Positions 7,294 through 17,340 of a stretch of 64,000 nt of DNA are shown one piece after another. The stretch's first letter is position 1. Each line of letters starts with the position of its first letter. Below the pieces are notes generated by a model, which saw only the letters and a list, made by a program, of their open reading frames with translations, had not been told where the DNA came from and ran no database searches. Where the stretch lies: assembly GCF_000576305.1 (NCBI RefSeq), contig NZ_BAVZ01000004.1, forward strand, positions 1-64,000, written 5' to 3'. The stretch is from Paenibacillus pini JCM 16418. Lineage in GTDB: Bacteria; Bacillota; Bacilli; Paenibacillales; Paenibacillaceae. The translations under genes and the position numbers were made by a program.

Positions 7294-10200
7294 TTGAGTG
7301 AAAGTTTAAGAATATTGATATCTGTTGGTTTAAAAAACACCGCCGTTACGGATATCAATAAGGAATTAGAGAAACTATCTAAAAATCCATCATTACAAAA
7401 ATTAAACGTTAAGATTAATATCGATCAAAGCTTTACAAAGACTATTAATAGTTTTATAGAAGTAACGAAAAAATTAGATCAAGCTCTTCAAAAGCAAAAT
7501 CAAGTGGTTAATGAAACAATAACTACATACAAAAAATTAGATGGCTCGATTGAAAAAGTAAGGGAGAAACATTTAGCAAATGGATCAATCATTACACAAA
7601 CGAACAAAAAAGTTGATGAACATAAACAAAAACTCAACCAAGAAACATCCGCATATGAAGCTCAAAGAAAGACAATTCAACAACTTGAAAAAGAATTGGT
7701 TGGCTTTAATAAAACAAGCGCTCAGACCATTAAAAATGGTACAGGAGCTATAACTGGCTACAAGAATACATATGTTAGTCCGACAGGTCAGAAATTAACA
7801 GCCACTGCTGATTCAGAAGGTATTGTTAATAAATATGCTCAAACAAGAGATTACGCCAAACAATTAAGTGATATTCAAAAAATATCCGATGGTCGAATGA
7901 AATCTGAAATTCGAGTTAGAGAAGAAGAACGAAAAACAAATGAGGCTCAGCAACGTGCAATACAAAAAAATGCTGATTCTGAACGAGAACAATATTCCAA
8001 AAAGCTCAATCAGCTTAAGGAGTTTCAACGAAAGTATGAAGAGTCCTATGCTAAAATGGGATCACAAAAACTTTCATTAGACAACGCTCAAAAACTTGAT
8101 AACTCTATTTTGCAGACTCGAAATTTAAATGTCGCTGATCCCAATTTAGCAAATAAAATGAGAGATATTTCTAGAGCTTTTAATGATGTAGGTCAATCTG
8201 CTAAAGCAAGTACGACTGGCATCTCAGCTTTCATTAATAGTGCTACTAAGCTAGCCTCACATGTACCTGTTTTCATGGCTGTGCACACCGCAATTTATGG
8301 TGTGTTTAATGCTATCTCAGAAGGCTTTAAAGGTATGATTGACATTGAGTCTAAAATGGCTGGTTATATCCAAACAAACGAACATTACTTTAAATCTTTA
8401 GATGGTGACGGATTAGACACTAAAAAAGTGAATGACCAAACCAAGCAATTTATTATCACAGCACATGCTCTTGGTGCTGAAATAGGAGAAGTAACGGAAT
8501 CGGCTCGTTTATGGGGTCGTATGTATAAAGACGTTGGTGTCGTGCAAGAATTAGTTCGTCAGTCTACCATGCTCTCGACGGTAGACTTAGTCTCACTTGA
8601 AGATGCCACAAAATCCATGGAATCTGTACTTGCTCAGTATGGAGTACAGCTAAAAAATACAGCAGACGCGCAATTGTATGGTAATCGTATTCTCGATTCA
8701 TGGTCAAAGGTAGCCCATGAAACTATGGCTCCTGCAAAGGATTTAGGCGCAGCATTTGAACGAATGGGTAAAATAGCTTCAGAAACTGGCGTTTCCTTTG
8801 ATTTTATGAATGGTCTCGTATCTTCTGGTGTCCGTAATACAGCCCTCAGTGGTGAAAACTTGGGTAACATGTGGAAGACGGTACTAGGTACAATTCGGAC
8901 AGATAAAGCCGTTAAAGAACTTGAGCGACTTGGAGTAAAAACTAAGGATGTTGTTAATGGTGTCGAACAATGGCGTAAAGCTGAAGATATTCTACTCGAT
9001 TTATCGATATCTGTTACCGATAAAAATTATGATCTTACACAATCTTATGCGGACATTTCTCGTGGTGTATATCAATATGCAAAACTAGCTGCATCGCTGA
9101 ATGCTGGTGACATACTTCTTGGCACATCTAAATCTATTAATTCAACTGGTAGTACAGTTGAATATTTAATGACTCAAATGGATACGATTCAACGTAAATC
9201 TTCTCAAGTAAAAACATCATTCTTAGAGATATTTAATACGGCTGGTGATAATGGTTTACGTAGCACACTAAAAGGAATCTTAGATGTGATTGACCAGTTA
9301 TTGTTAGGAATTAACAAAATACCTAGTGGAGTAATCGGAGCTAGTGCCGCGTTTGTTGGTTTAGCTGGAGTTGCTGCATTAGCTAAACAACCTATAATTA
9401 ATTTTATTACAGCACTTGGGGTATTACGGACTGCAAAGGTTGCAGATGTAGCTGCTACTGCGGCGAACACTGCTGCAAATAGTGTTAATATAATATCATC
9501 AAATGGAATGACATTATCTACTGTGCAAAAAACGGCTGCTACCTCAACCTCAATTGTTGCTACTGAAGGGGCAACTATTGCTACTGGAGGACTAGCTACT
9601 GCACAAGCAGCGGCAACAGTTACGATGGGTCTCATGACAGGCGGTTTAACCATACTTGTAGGAGCGCTAGCAGTTTGGGCTGTCAGTGCTGGAGCGGCAG
9701 AAAAACAACACAGAGACACAACACAAAAAATTAAAGATGAAATCGCAGCAAATAATCAACTAATAAGTCAGCAGAATAGACAGGCTGAATTCTTACCAAA
9801 AGTCGTTAAAGCTTATGATACATATAATAAACTATCTACAAAGCAAACATTGTCTAATAAACAACAACAAGATGTTAAAAAACAACTTGCGGAAATAGAG
9901 CAAGTTCTTAACGAAACGGTACAAGAAGGTGGACTTGCTAGACTCAAAGCGGCTGGCATGAGTGAAGCAGCACTTAATCATGAAATTGATTTAATTAATC
10001 AAAAAACCGAAGCTGACAGAGCAGCCAACAAAGAGAAGCTTAAAGGACAAATTGAAACCAATGATAAAGAAAAGATAGATAAATATAATCAACTTATTGC
10101 GAAAGAAAAGGAACTTAAAGAATTACAAAAGAAAAAGGATTCGGCTTTAGACCTAGATACATCTCATATGTATACTAAAAAGATTTATAAGGTATCCAAT

Positions 10201-13200
10201 CAGCTTGAAGTCTTAAAAACAGATTACGCAGATCTTGAAAAGAACCAAAAAGATTACAATGATCAGCTTATGCAGTTAAATAGTGATCAGTTTGATCAAT
10301 TAACTGGCGCAATGGGAAAGCTAACTGAAGGAACAAAAACCGCGGAAGAACTAACTGAGGAACTTAACAAAGGGTTTGAAGAAACGGTTGACTCATTATC
10401 TAATCTAGCTTCAGCTTATGAAACGTTAAACAAAGGTGAAAGCTTATCAGCAGACACCATTGTGAGCCTTATAGATAAGTATCCTCAACTGGCTTCTTAC
10501 TTAGCTCAAACGAATGATCTCACTTTCAACAAGGGTGAATTATTAAAAAAAGTTGCTGAGATTGAACGCAAAGCTAGAATTGATGAATATCAGAATTCTA
10601 TTGACTCAATCGAAGTAACTCGGAGTGAGTTAATTAAGAAACAAGATCTATATCGGCAATATTTTGAGAATATGATCGCTACAAAACAACCTTTGGATAA
10701 TTGGATGTTCGGTTCTGCTCTTACGAATGAAGAACAAAAAGCATTGGATTCGTTTAATACGGACACGGAAGCATTACAGGCGAAGATCAAAGTACTTAAC
10801 CAACCTTTATCATTCTTTAACACTAAAACTGAAGACAAAAAGAAGCAAAAAGAATCTAATAATACAATCAGTGAAACAAATGAACTGCTCACAGAGACCC
10901 AAAAAAGACTGGCTGCAATTAAAAATGAACTGAGTGATCTTGAAAATAAGCGCAGTCGTATTAAGCAAGGATCTAAAGCATATCGAGATTCTATAGCGCA
11001 AGAAAATAAGTTATTAGAAGAGCAACGATCACTACTTAAAGATGGAATTAAGAATCCAAACAAACTTTTAGCGCAGAAAGTAACAACGACAACTAAAGTG
11101 CCAAGTGATTCCTCCTCTTCTGGTTCTGATTATTCATCTAACAATTCAGGTGTCTCTTCTCTTCTGTCCACAGGAAAAGAATTGCAAGGGAAATTTACAT
11201 ATAAACAAGTCAGTGGTGAATACAAGGGAACATTTAATCAATTTGTTCAGGGAGCTACTAGTGATTGTTCTCAATTTGTACAGGAAATGTTTAAAGAATT
11301 CTTAGACATTAAGTTACCTCGAACAGCCGCAGAGCAGGCAAAAAAAGGCACTAGTGTTAAAAAAGAAGACCTCCAAGAAGGCGACTTGGTTTTCTTCAAT
11401 ACAACAGGAAAGGCTAATTCTCACGTTGGCATTTATTCTGGTAATGGAAAAATGCTTCAAATGGGAAATAGTGGACTTAAAGAATCTGACATCAATAGTT
11501 CGTATTGGGCTCCAAAGTATCAGGGCGCTAAACGAATAAGTGGTGCAAGTTCTTCAAATGTCACTGTTTCTAGCTCTAGTTCTAGCTCTAGTAAAACTAA
11601 AGTGAGAATTAAAAATGCTTCAGAAAGCGATAAGAATCAAGCGATTCTAGAGGCAACCTCACAACTCTCTGATACTGAATTAAAGATATATCAAAATAAA
11701 GTTAAATATATAGATGATGTTATTTTAGAGTCACAGAATAAAATTGGTAATTATGATAATCTGATATCAAAATCACAAGTTAAGCAATCACAATATATTG
11801 AAGCTTCAAAAGAATGGCAAGCTGAAGAACTAGCTCAGATTGCTTTCATGGATAAACAACAAAAAGAGCTAGATCTTAACAACAATAACGTTAAATGGCT
11901 TGTTCAGAATAAAAAGATAACGGCTGGAGAATTTGATAAGCAGATTGCAGATAATGAACTTAAGCGACTTGAGATTGAAAAGCAAAAGCAAGAAAAATCA
12001 TTTTCTATAATTATTAGTAGATTAGATGTATATACTGGCAAAATTGATGTACTTAAAAATAAACTCGATGAATCAACTGCTAAAATGGGGTTGATGACCG
12101 AAGGAACAAAAGAATATAACGATGCGCTTCAAGCTCAAATTCCTTTACTAAAACAAGAACAAAAAGAACATCAATCTAAAATTGATCTTATTAATTTACA
12201 GCTTCAGAATAATAAATTAACTGCCGCAAATAAAAAAGAATTAATTTTGCAATTACAGGCTGAAACAACTGCATGGTTAGATAACGAAGCAGCAATTAAG
12301 ACGAATATTGAAAGAATGGCTCAACTTCGTCAAAGTGCAGCAGATAGAATCATAGATGAATACAAGAACATGTTGCAGAAACAACAGAAGCTTGAAACGG
12401 ATGCTCTAGATAAGCGCACAGAGATTGAAAATAAACGTCATGATCAAATAAAAAAGAACCTTGATGAAGAGAATAAGTTATTTGAAGATGTCATTAATGC
12501 TCAATTAAAAATGCTTGATTTGCAGAATAACAAGGATGATTATGAGAGTGAATTAAACAAAAAACTCAAAGATCGTCAAAAATTATCCGACGACATCAAT
12601 AAATATGCACGAGATGATTCAATAGAGGGTAAGGCTAAGAAAAAAGAACTTCAAGAGCAATTGGATGCTAAGAACGAAGAGATAGATAAATTTAAACTGG
12701 ATCGTGACCGTGAATTACGAAAACAGAATCTTCAAGACCAACTAGATGATCATAAAAAACATACGGATAAAATTAGTGAAGACGAAGATCAACTAAACAA
12801 AGATACATTAGATAATATTGAAAAAGAAAAGAAGGCTGTAGAGCAGAAATATAGCGACATTCTTGATAACGAGAAGTATTTTTATGATTTAAAACAAGGA
12901 TTGCTAAGTAAAGATTCTGAGGTAGTCAAAACCACTTTAGCTGAGATGCAAACAGGTTATGATACTTATTTTGGTCAATTGAAGAGTCATGTCTTCGATA
13001 CGAACCAAGAATTTGAAAATCTAAACTATACGCTTCAAAAGAGTTTAGAAATGCTTCAAAAATACTCAAATAGTGATTATTCTGAAAATAACGACTTTAA
13101 ATCTGGTTACACTCCTTCATCACCTTCAACCAATAGTGATACCAGTAAAGAGAAGGTTGCTGCATGGAATAGCTATCTCAATAACAAGAAATCCGCAGAA

Positions 13201-13686
13201 TCTATTACTCAGCAGGTTGTTACTCTAAATAAAACAAAACCTAATTCGGCAGATATAGCAAAATTAAAGTCACAATTAGATAACCTGAAAGCTCAAAATG
13301 ACTCCTTGCGTACAAAATACGGATTTCCAGATGGAAGTTATAGTGAGTTGAAAACTAAAGATATATTTTCTGCTGAAACAGGTGGAATGACACCTTCTTT
13401 CTCTGGAGGAAAGTATCTTCTAGCACATGAAAAGGAATTAGTCCTTAAAAAAGATGACACTGCTAATTTAATTAAAGCAGTCATTCTTAATAGAGATCTT
13501 ACTCAACCGAATTATCCATCAATGCAGAATATAACAAAAAACAATGGGTTAGATTCTAGAGACAATTCTTTTAAAGAAGGAGATGTTTACATGAATATCC
13601 GAATTGATAAAATTATTGGTGATGAAAGTGGCGCACAAACAGTCTTTAGTAAAATTCAAAAAGGTATGAAGAAATTAGGCAGATAA
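7294..13686 (+). CDS. Tail tape measure protein with internal NlpC/P60 peptidase domain
   Basis: The 2130-residue protein is the tail-length ruler that fills the siphovirus tail tube. N-terminal coiled coil is followed by a TP901-type tape measure domain (about 300-700) and hydrophobic stretches near 690-810 that may cross the membrane during DNA entry. At about 1300-1420 lies an NlpC/P60 domain with the nucleophile in SDCSQFVQ and the His in SHVGIYSGNGK, expected to cut peptidoglycan during infection. Long helical segments and a C-terminal GGMTPSFSGGKYLLAHEKE motif complete it. The TTG start has GGAAG upstream. It is by far the largest gene of the window and predicts a long tail. Confidence 0.93.
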   Translation: MSESLRILISVGLKNTAVTDINKELEKLSKNPSLQKLNVKINIDQSFTKTINSFIEVTKKLDQALQKQNQVVNETITTYKKLDGSIEKVREKHLANGSIITQTNKKVDEHKQKLNQETSAYEAQRKTIQQLEKELVGFNKTSAQTIKNGTGAITGYKNTYVSPTGQKLTATADSEGIVNKYAQTRDYAKQLSDIQKISDGRMKSEIRVREEERKTNEAQQRAIQKNADSEREQYSKKLNQLKEFQRKYEESYAKMGSQKLSLDNAQKLDNSILQTRNLNVADPNLANKMRDISRAFNDVGQSAKASTTGISAFINSATKLASHVPVFMAVHTAIYGVFNAISEGFKGMIDIESKMAGYIQTNEHYFKSLDGDGLDTKKVNDQTKQFIITAHALGAEIGEVTESARLWGRMYKDVGVVQELVRQSTMLSTVDLVSLEDATKSMESVLAQYGVQLKNTADAQLYGNRILDSWSKVAHETMAPAKDLGAAFERMGKIASETGVSFDFMNGLVSSGVRNTALSGENLGNMWKTVLGTIRTDKAVKELERLGVKTKDVVNGVEQWRKAEDILLDLSISVTDKNYDLTQSYADISRGVYQYAKLAASLNAGDILLGTSKSINSTGSTVEYLMTQMDTIQRKSSQVKTSFLEIFNTAGDNGLRSTLKGILDVIDQLLLGINKIPSGVIGASAAFVGLAGVAALAKQPIINFITALGVLRTAKVADVAATAANTAANSVNIISSNGMTLSTVQKTAATSTSIVATEGATIATGGLATAQAAATVTMGLMTGGLTILVGALAVWAVSAGAAEKQHRDTTQKIKDEIAANNQLISQQNRQAEFLPKVVKAYDTYNKLSTKQTLSNKQQQDVKKQLAEIEQVLNETVQEGGLARLKAAGMSEAALNHEIDLINQKTEADRAANKEKLKGQIETNDKEKIDKYNQLIAKEKELKELQKKKDSALDLDTSHMYTKKIYKVSNQLEVLKTDYADLEKNQKDYNDQLMQLNSDQFDQLTGAMGKLTEGTKTAEELTEELNKGFEETVDSLSNLASAYETLNKGESLSADTIVSLIDKYPQLASYLAQTNDLTFNKGELLKKVAEIERKARIDEYQNSIDSIEVTRSELIKKQDLYRQYFENMIATKQPLDNWMFGSALTNEEQKALDSFNTDTEALQAKIKVLNQPLSFFNTKTEDKKKQKESNNTISETNELLTETQKRLAAIKNELSDLENKRSRIKQGSKAYRDSIAQENKLLEEQRSLLKDGIKNPNKLLAQKVTTTTKVPSDSSSSGSDYSSNNSGVSSLLSTGKELQGKFTYKQVSGEYKGTFNQFVQGATSDCSQFVQEMFKEFLDIKLPRTAAEQAKKGTSVKKEDLQEGDLVFFNTTGKANSHVGIYSGNGKMLQMGNSGLKESDINSSYWAPKYQGAKRISGASSSNVTVSSSSSSSSKTKVRIKNASESDKNQAILEATSQLSDTELKIYQNKVKYIDDVILESQNKIGNYDNLISKSQVKQSQYIEASKEWQAEELAQIAFMDKQQKELDLNNNNVKWLVQNKKITAGEFDKQIADNELKRLEIEKQKQEKSFSIIISRLDVYTGKIDVLKNKLDESTAKMGLMTEGTKEYNDALQAQIPLLKQEQKEHQSKIDLINLQLQNNKLTAANKKELILQLQAETTAWLDNEAAIKTNIERMAQLRQSAADRIIDEYKNMLQKQQKLETDALDKRTEIENKRHDQIKKNLDEENKLFEDVINAQLKMLDLQNNKDDYESELNKKLKDRQKLSDDINKYARDDSIEGKAKKKELQEQLDAKNEEIDKFKLDRDRELRKQNLQDQLDDHKKHTDKISEDEDQLNKDTLDNIEKEKKAVEQKYSDILDNEKYFYDLKQGLLSKDSEVVKTTLAEMQTGYDTYFGQLKSHVFDTNQEFENLNYTLQKSLEMLQKYSNSDYSENNDFKSGYTPSSPSTNSDTSKEKVAAWNSYLNNKKSAESITQQVVTLNKTKPNSADIAKLKSQLDNLKAQNDSLRTKYGFPDGSYSELKTKDIFSAETGGMTPSFSGGKYLLAHEKELVLKKDDTANLIKAVILNRDLTQPNYPSMQNITKNNGLDSRDNSFKEGDVYMNIRIDKIIGDESGAQTVFSKIQKGMKKLGR

Positions 13687-13694
13687 ATGGTACT

Positions 13695-13724
13695 GAGTGG
13701 GATTCAATATTCCCACTCTTTTTT
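13695..13724 (+). terminator. Terminator between tape measure and distal tail genes
   Basis: GAGTGGGA-TTCAATAT-TCCCACTC is a perfect 8-bp stem followed by T6. It lies only 16 bases before the next ribosome binding site region, so it may act as partial attenuator within the tail operon. Confidence 0.75.
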
Positions 13725-13740
13725 ATGTGGAGGTGAATGA

Positions 13741-14520
13741 ATGACGGTAGCTGAAAGTTTGTATTTTGTTTATGACGGAAAAAGAAGTGATGAAATGGGA
13801 ATTATCAATGTAAACCTTGAAACAGGAATGTTAGAGGAGAACTTCTTACCTGAACAAAATATTAAAGAAATAACGATTCGAGGTAAAGATGCTCCATATT
13901 ATATGGAGAAAAATCGTAATCCAATTACGCTTAAACTAACTTTTGCTTTTGTAGCTGATTTTAACGAGGAAAAATTAAAGCATGTAAGTAGCTGGTTGGC
14001 TAATCAACCTTACTATAAACCTCTTTACTTTTCGGATAATCTTAATAAATGGTACTACACTTTATATACAGGGGAAGTAAAACTGATTCACAATGCTTTA
14101 AAACAAGGATACATCACCATTGAGATGAGAAACATCAGTCCCTATACGTATTCTCCTATATATCAATCTGGAATTTACGACTATAGCCTTAATACATCAG
14201 ATGGTATGGATTTCACAATCAATAACCTCGGTACATTACCATGCAAACCTATCATTAAATTAGAAAAAGTAGGCGCTGGAGAAGTTAAAATCGTTAATTA
14301 TTCTAATAGGGGTAAAGAATTTTTAATTAAGAATCTAGTTCATGGAGAATTTATAGAAATTGATTCAGATACAGAAGATATTAGTTCGAACATACCCCTA
14401 ACCTATCATTTTGATGATACGTCTGGTAAGTACCCTTATTTCACCGAAGGGAATAATTACATAAAAATTTATGGTAATTGTAAAATCCAGTGGATTTACC
14501 AATTCTCATCGTTATACTAA
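13741..14520 (+). CDS. Distal tail protein (Dit-like, siphovirus tail component)
   Basis: The 259-residue protein matches the Dit family (SPP1 gp19.1 type), which forms the hexameric hub at the tail tip. Features are an N-terminal FVYDGKRSDEMGI opening, ITIRGKDAPYYMEK in the belt domain and a C-terminal galectin-like half ending NNYIKIYGNCKIQWIYQ. It follows the tape measure gene and precedes the tail-associated protein, the standard order. Its ribosome binding site is GGAGGTGA. Confidence 0.8.
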   Translation: MTVAESLYFVYDGKRSDEMGIINVNLETGMLEENFLPEQNIKEITIRGKDAPYYMEKNRNPITLKLTFAFVADFNEEKLKHVSSWLANQPYYKPLYFSDNLNKWYYTLYTGEVKLIHNALKQGYITIEMRNISPYTYSPIYQSGIYDYSLNTSDGMDFTINNLGTLPCKPIIKLEKVGAGEVKIVNYSNRGKEFLIKNLVHGEFIEIDSDTEDISSNIPLTYHFDDTSGKYPYFTEGNNYIKIYGNCKIQWIYQFSSLY

Positions 14521-14533
14521 GGAGAAATTCTAA

Positions 14534-17257
14534 ATGATTGATATTATAGATTCTGACATCATCAAGCCTAAATATTTTTTATGTAGGCCTGATTTGAAAA
14601 GAACTACGATTGCAAATTTAAGTGAAGCAACTAGTGATAGTCAAAAATTAAGCCGAGGAAACGTGAATGAATTAACATTTTCTGTCCCTCTATTTTTATC
14701 TAAAAAAAATAAAAGAGTTAAAAATAAACATGTCGATTTAATAAAAGAAAAATATCATATCCGAGTTGAAAAAGGTAAGCATATCGAGTATTACCTCATT
14801 AACAAAATCATTAAAACGATGGATGATATGGATACGATTAAAGTTGAGTGTTTTAGTTTGCCATTTGAGTTATCGACTAAACTCATTAAGAACTATAGTG
14901 TTGTCTCATATAATGCCACTCAAATATTAGTTGATATGCTTCAATCTACTATCTGGAATGTAGGCTATGTGGATGCTCAATTTGATCTGAAGTACCGTAC
15001 TTTCGACTTTACTGGAAGTGTTCTCAGTGCAGTTCAACAAATTGCTTCTACTTTCACAGCGCTAATTGTATGGGATACGGTTAAACGACAAGTCAATCTC
15101 TATGATCCAGACACATATGGCTCGAATAAGGGTTTTAAAACAAAATACGGAAAACTTATGCAAGGGATTACCCAAGAACTTAACTTAGATGAATTTTGTA
15201 CTCGTCTGAAACTATTCGGTAAAGATGATATGTCCATTCAAGAGGTTAATCCGCTAGGTGGTAATTTCATTCAAGATTTCTCTTATTTTATGTATCCGTT
15301 TGCTATAGATGATAAAGGAAATATTACTTCACATAGTTTTTATATGAGTGATGAATTATGTATTGCTTTAAACAAATATAATAAGCTAGTTGAAAGTAAA
15401 ACATCTGATTACTCTAATTTATTGAAGCAAAAGTCAACCCAAGAAGAGAAACTTAACAAAAAAACAAACCGAATTATCAACACTTAATACAGAGCTTAAT
15501 ATCTTATCAGACCAACTTGATACTGCGAACGGGACAGGAAAACCTACGGCTGCACTTATTATACAAAAGAACAACAAGTTGGCTCAAATTAACTCAAAGA
15601 ATTCAGAAATTGATACAATTAAAAATCAGATTGCTTCTACTGTATCTGCAATAAATGCTCTTGGTAAACTGTTGAGAATGGAAAGCAACTTAACTGTCAA
15701 CCAGTTAATAGAACTCAATCAATTTATCATTGAACAAGAAATGTCTGACTCAAATTACACGGATGCAGCTACCTTACTGGAAGACGGTAAGAAGAAATTT
15801 GAAAAAATGCGTGAACCTAAGATCGTTGCAACCATTTCTTTAGTCAACTTTTATGAGATCTTAACTGAAAAACATAACTGGGACAGACTTGATATTGGTG
15901 ATGTTATCACAGCAGAACACGAAGATTTAGGAATACATATTAAAGCAAATGTAACGGATATTGATTTCAATTATGCCGATGCAACGATAAGCGTAACGAT
16001 CTCTAATGTTAACGAACTACTATCCGATGAAGAACGTTTCATGAAAGATCATCTGAAAAATATTAGCATGTCAAATAGCGTCAATATGAATCAATATAAA
16101 TGGGATGATGCAAAGGCTACAGCAGATGATGTTACTAAAATATTGAATAATACGTGGGACGCTGTTAAGCGAGATATTACTGCTGGAGTTAATGAAGATG
16201 TGAGTATTAGTAGGCGAGGAATTATTATAAGAGATCCTGCTGACGCAAATAAATTACTTATCATGCAGCATGGTCAAATAGCTCTCTCAAATGATAATGG
16301 AAATTCTTGGAAGATGGCAATTACACCAAATGGAATATACGCAGACCGATTAGTGGGAAAGATTTTACTCGGGAATAAATTAATTATTACAGACGACAAT
16401 GGCACGTTTAATATTGAAGGAAATCTCCTAACCATTAAAGATAAACTAGGCTCTATAAGAATCCAACTTGGAGAGTATCTACCAAATCGATATGGCCTAA
16501 AAATACTTGGTGCGAGTGGAAATGTGGTACTAGATGAAACTGGTATTTTACAAACAGATACAATTCAGTTAGTCGATAATGTTGATTCAGAACATCCACT
16601 AAAAATTAAGTTTTATATTGCGCCTAAAACGATGAGATATGATGAAATCATGCTTAATTTTTCCCTTGAACGTTTCAGGCATATAGTAAAGGAGCATCTT
16701 ATGGTGGTGGGGGTGCAACAACCTCATCTTCAGGCGGAGGTAATGTTACTACAGCTCAAAGTACGAGAATTGATTTAACAACCACAGGATCTACGTACAT
16801 TTCGGGTTCCACTCAAACTGAAGGCTCTTATTATGGATCAGGTGGGCATAATCATGGATGGCCTGAGGGTACGGTATTCAAAGATATTAATGGAGTACCT
16901 AGAACTTGGGTTCCTTCAGGAAATCATCAACATTCGGTTTATTTGGGAGACCATTATCATAATATTTATATGCCCTCGCATGACCATAGTGTATATATTC
17001 CTTCTCACGAACACCAAGTATATATTCCATCGCATACTCACGCCATTGACTATGGAATTTATGAGAGTAGCTATGCAAGTGGCGTACAAATTAAGATTGA
17101 CGGTATCGTTAGAAATAGCACGTCCTATTATAGCGATAGCAATGTAAATATCACGCAATGGATACAAACAACAGGATGGCATACGATTGAGTTAACATCA
17201 AATCAATTAGGTAGAATTAATGCGGCCTTATATATGCGTACATTTGTTGGTTCATAG
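14534..17257 (+). pseudogene. Tail-associated/endopeptidase-type baseplate protein, split by two frame changes
   Basis: Three frames together make one protein of about 907 residues. Segment 14534-15487 holds a prophage tail endopeptidase/Gp18-like N-terminus. Segment 2 runs to 16778 (residues of a coiled coil, then the baseplate domain). Segment 3 ends at 17257 with a Gly/Ser-rich linker and an HxH-rich tip. The first change lies at an A7 run (15458-15464), where the continuation QTELSTLNTEL needs one base fewer or two more. The second lies near 16677, where FRAYSKGAS is restored by one added base. In homologous tail proteins these parts are continuous. Both changes are at base runs, so assembly errors are likely and the gene may be intact in the cell. 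It follows Dit by 13 bases. Confidence 0.75.
16925..17041 (+). repeat. Nine-residue periodic HxH repeat in the tail protein tip
   Basis: Five HxH motifs (HQH, HYH, HDH, HEH, HTH) recur every nine residues with linkers such as SVYIPS. A sixth, HNH, lies upstream at 16847-16855. In the needle of T4 gp37, HxH motifs of three chains bind iron ions; a similar trimeric metal-binding needle is inferred here. Confidence 0.8.
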
Positions 17258-17290
17258 AAAAAAAAGAAGTCAAATATACAACAATACAGA

Positions 17291-17320
17291 AGAGCCTTTA
17301 TTCATATAAGGATCTTTATT
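17291..17320 (+). terminator. Possible weak terminator between tail protein and fibre genes
   Basis: AGAGCCTT and AAGGATCT can pair with one mismatch and are followed by TTATTTTATT. The stem is imperfect. Confidence 0.35.
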
Positions 17321-17340
17321 TTATTATAAGGAGGAATGAC

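Noticed and set aside
9204..11063. Long reverse-strand frames inside the tape measure gene
   Set aside because: They are shadows of the forward coding frame, with no ribosome binding sites and low-complexity products.
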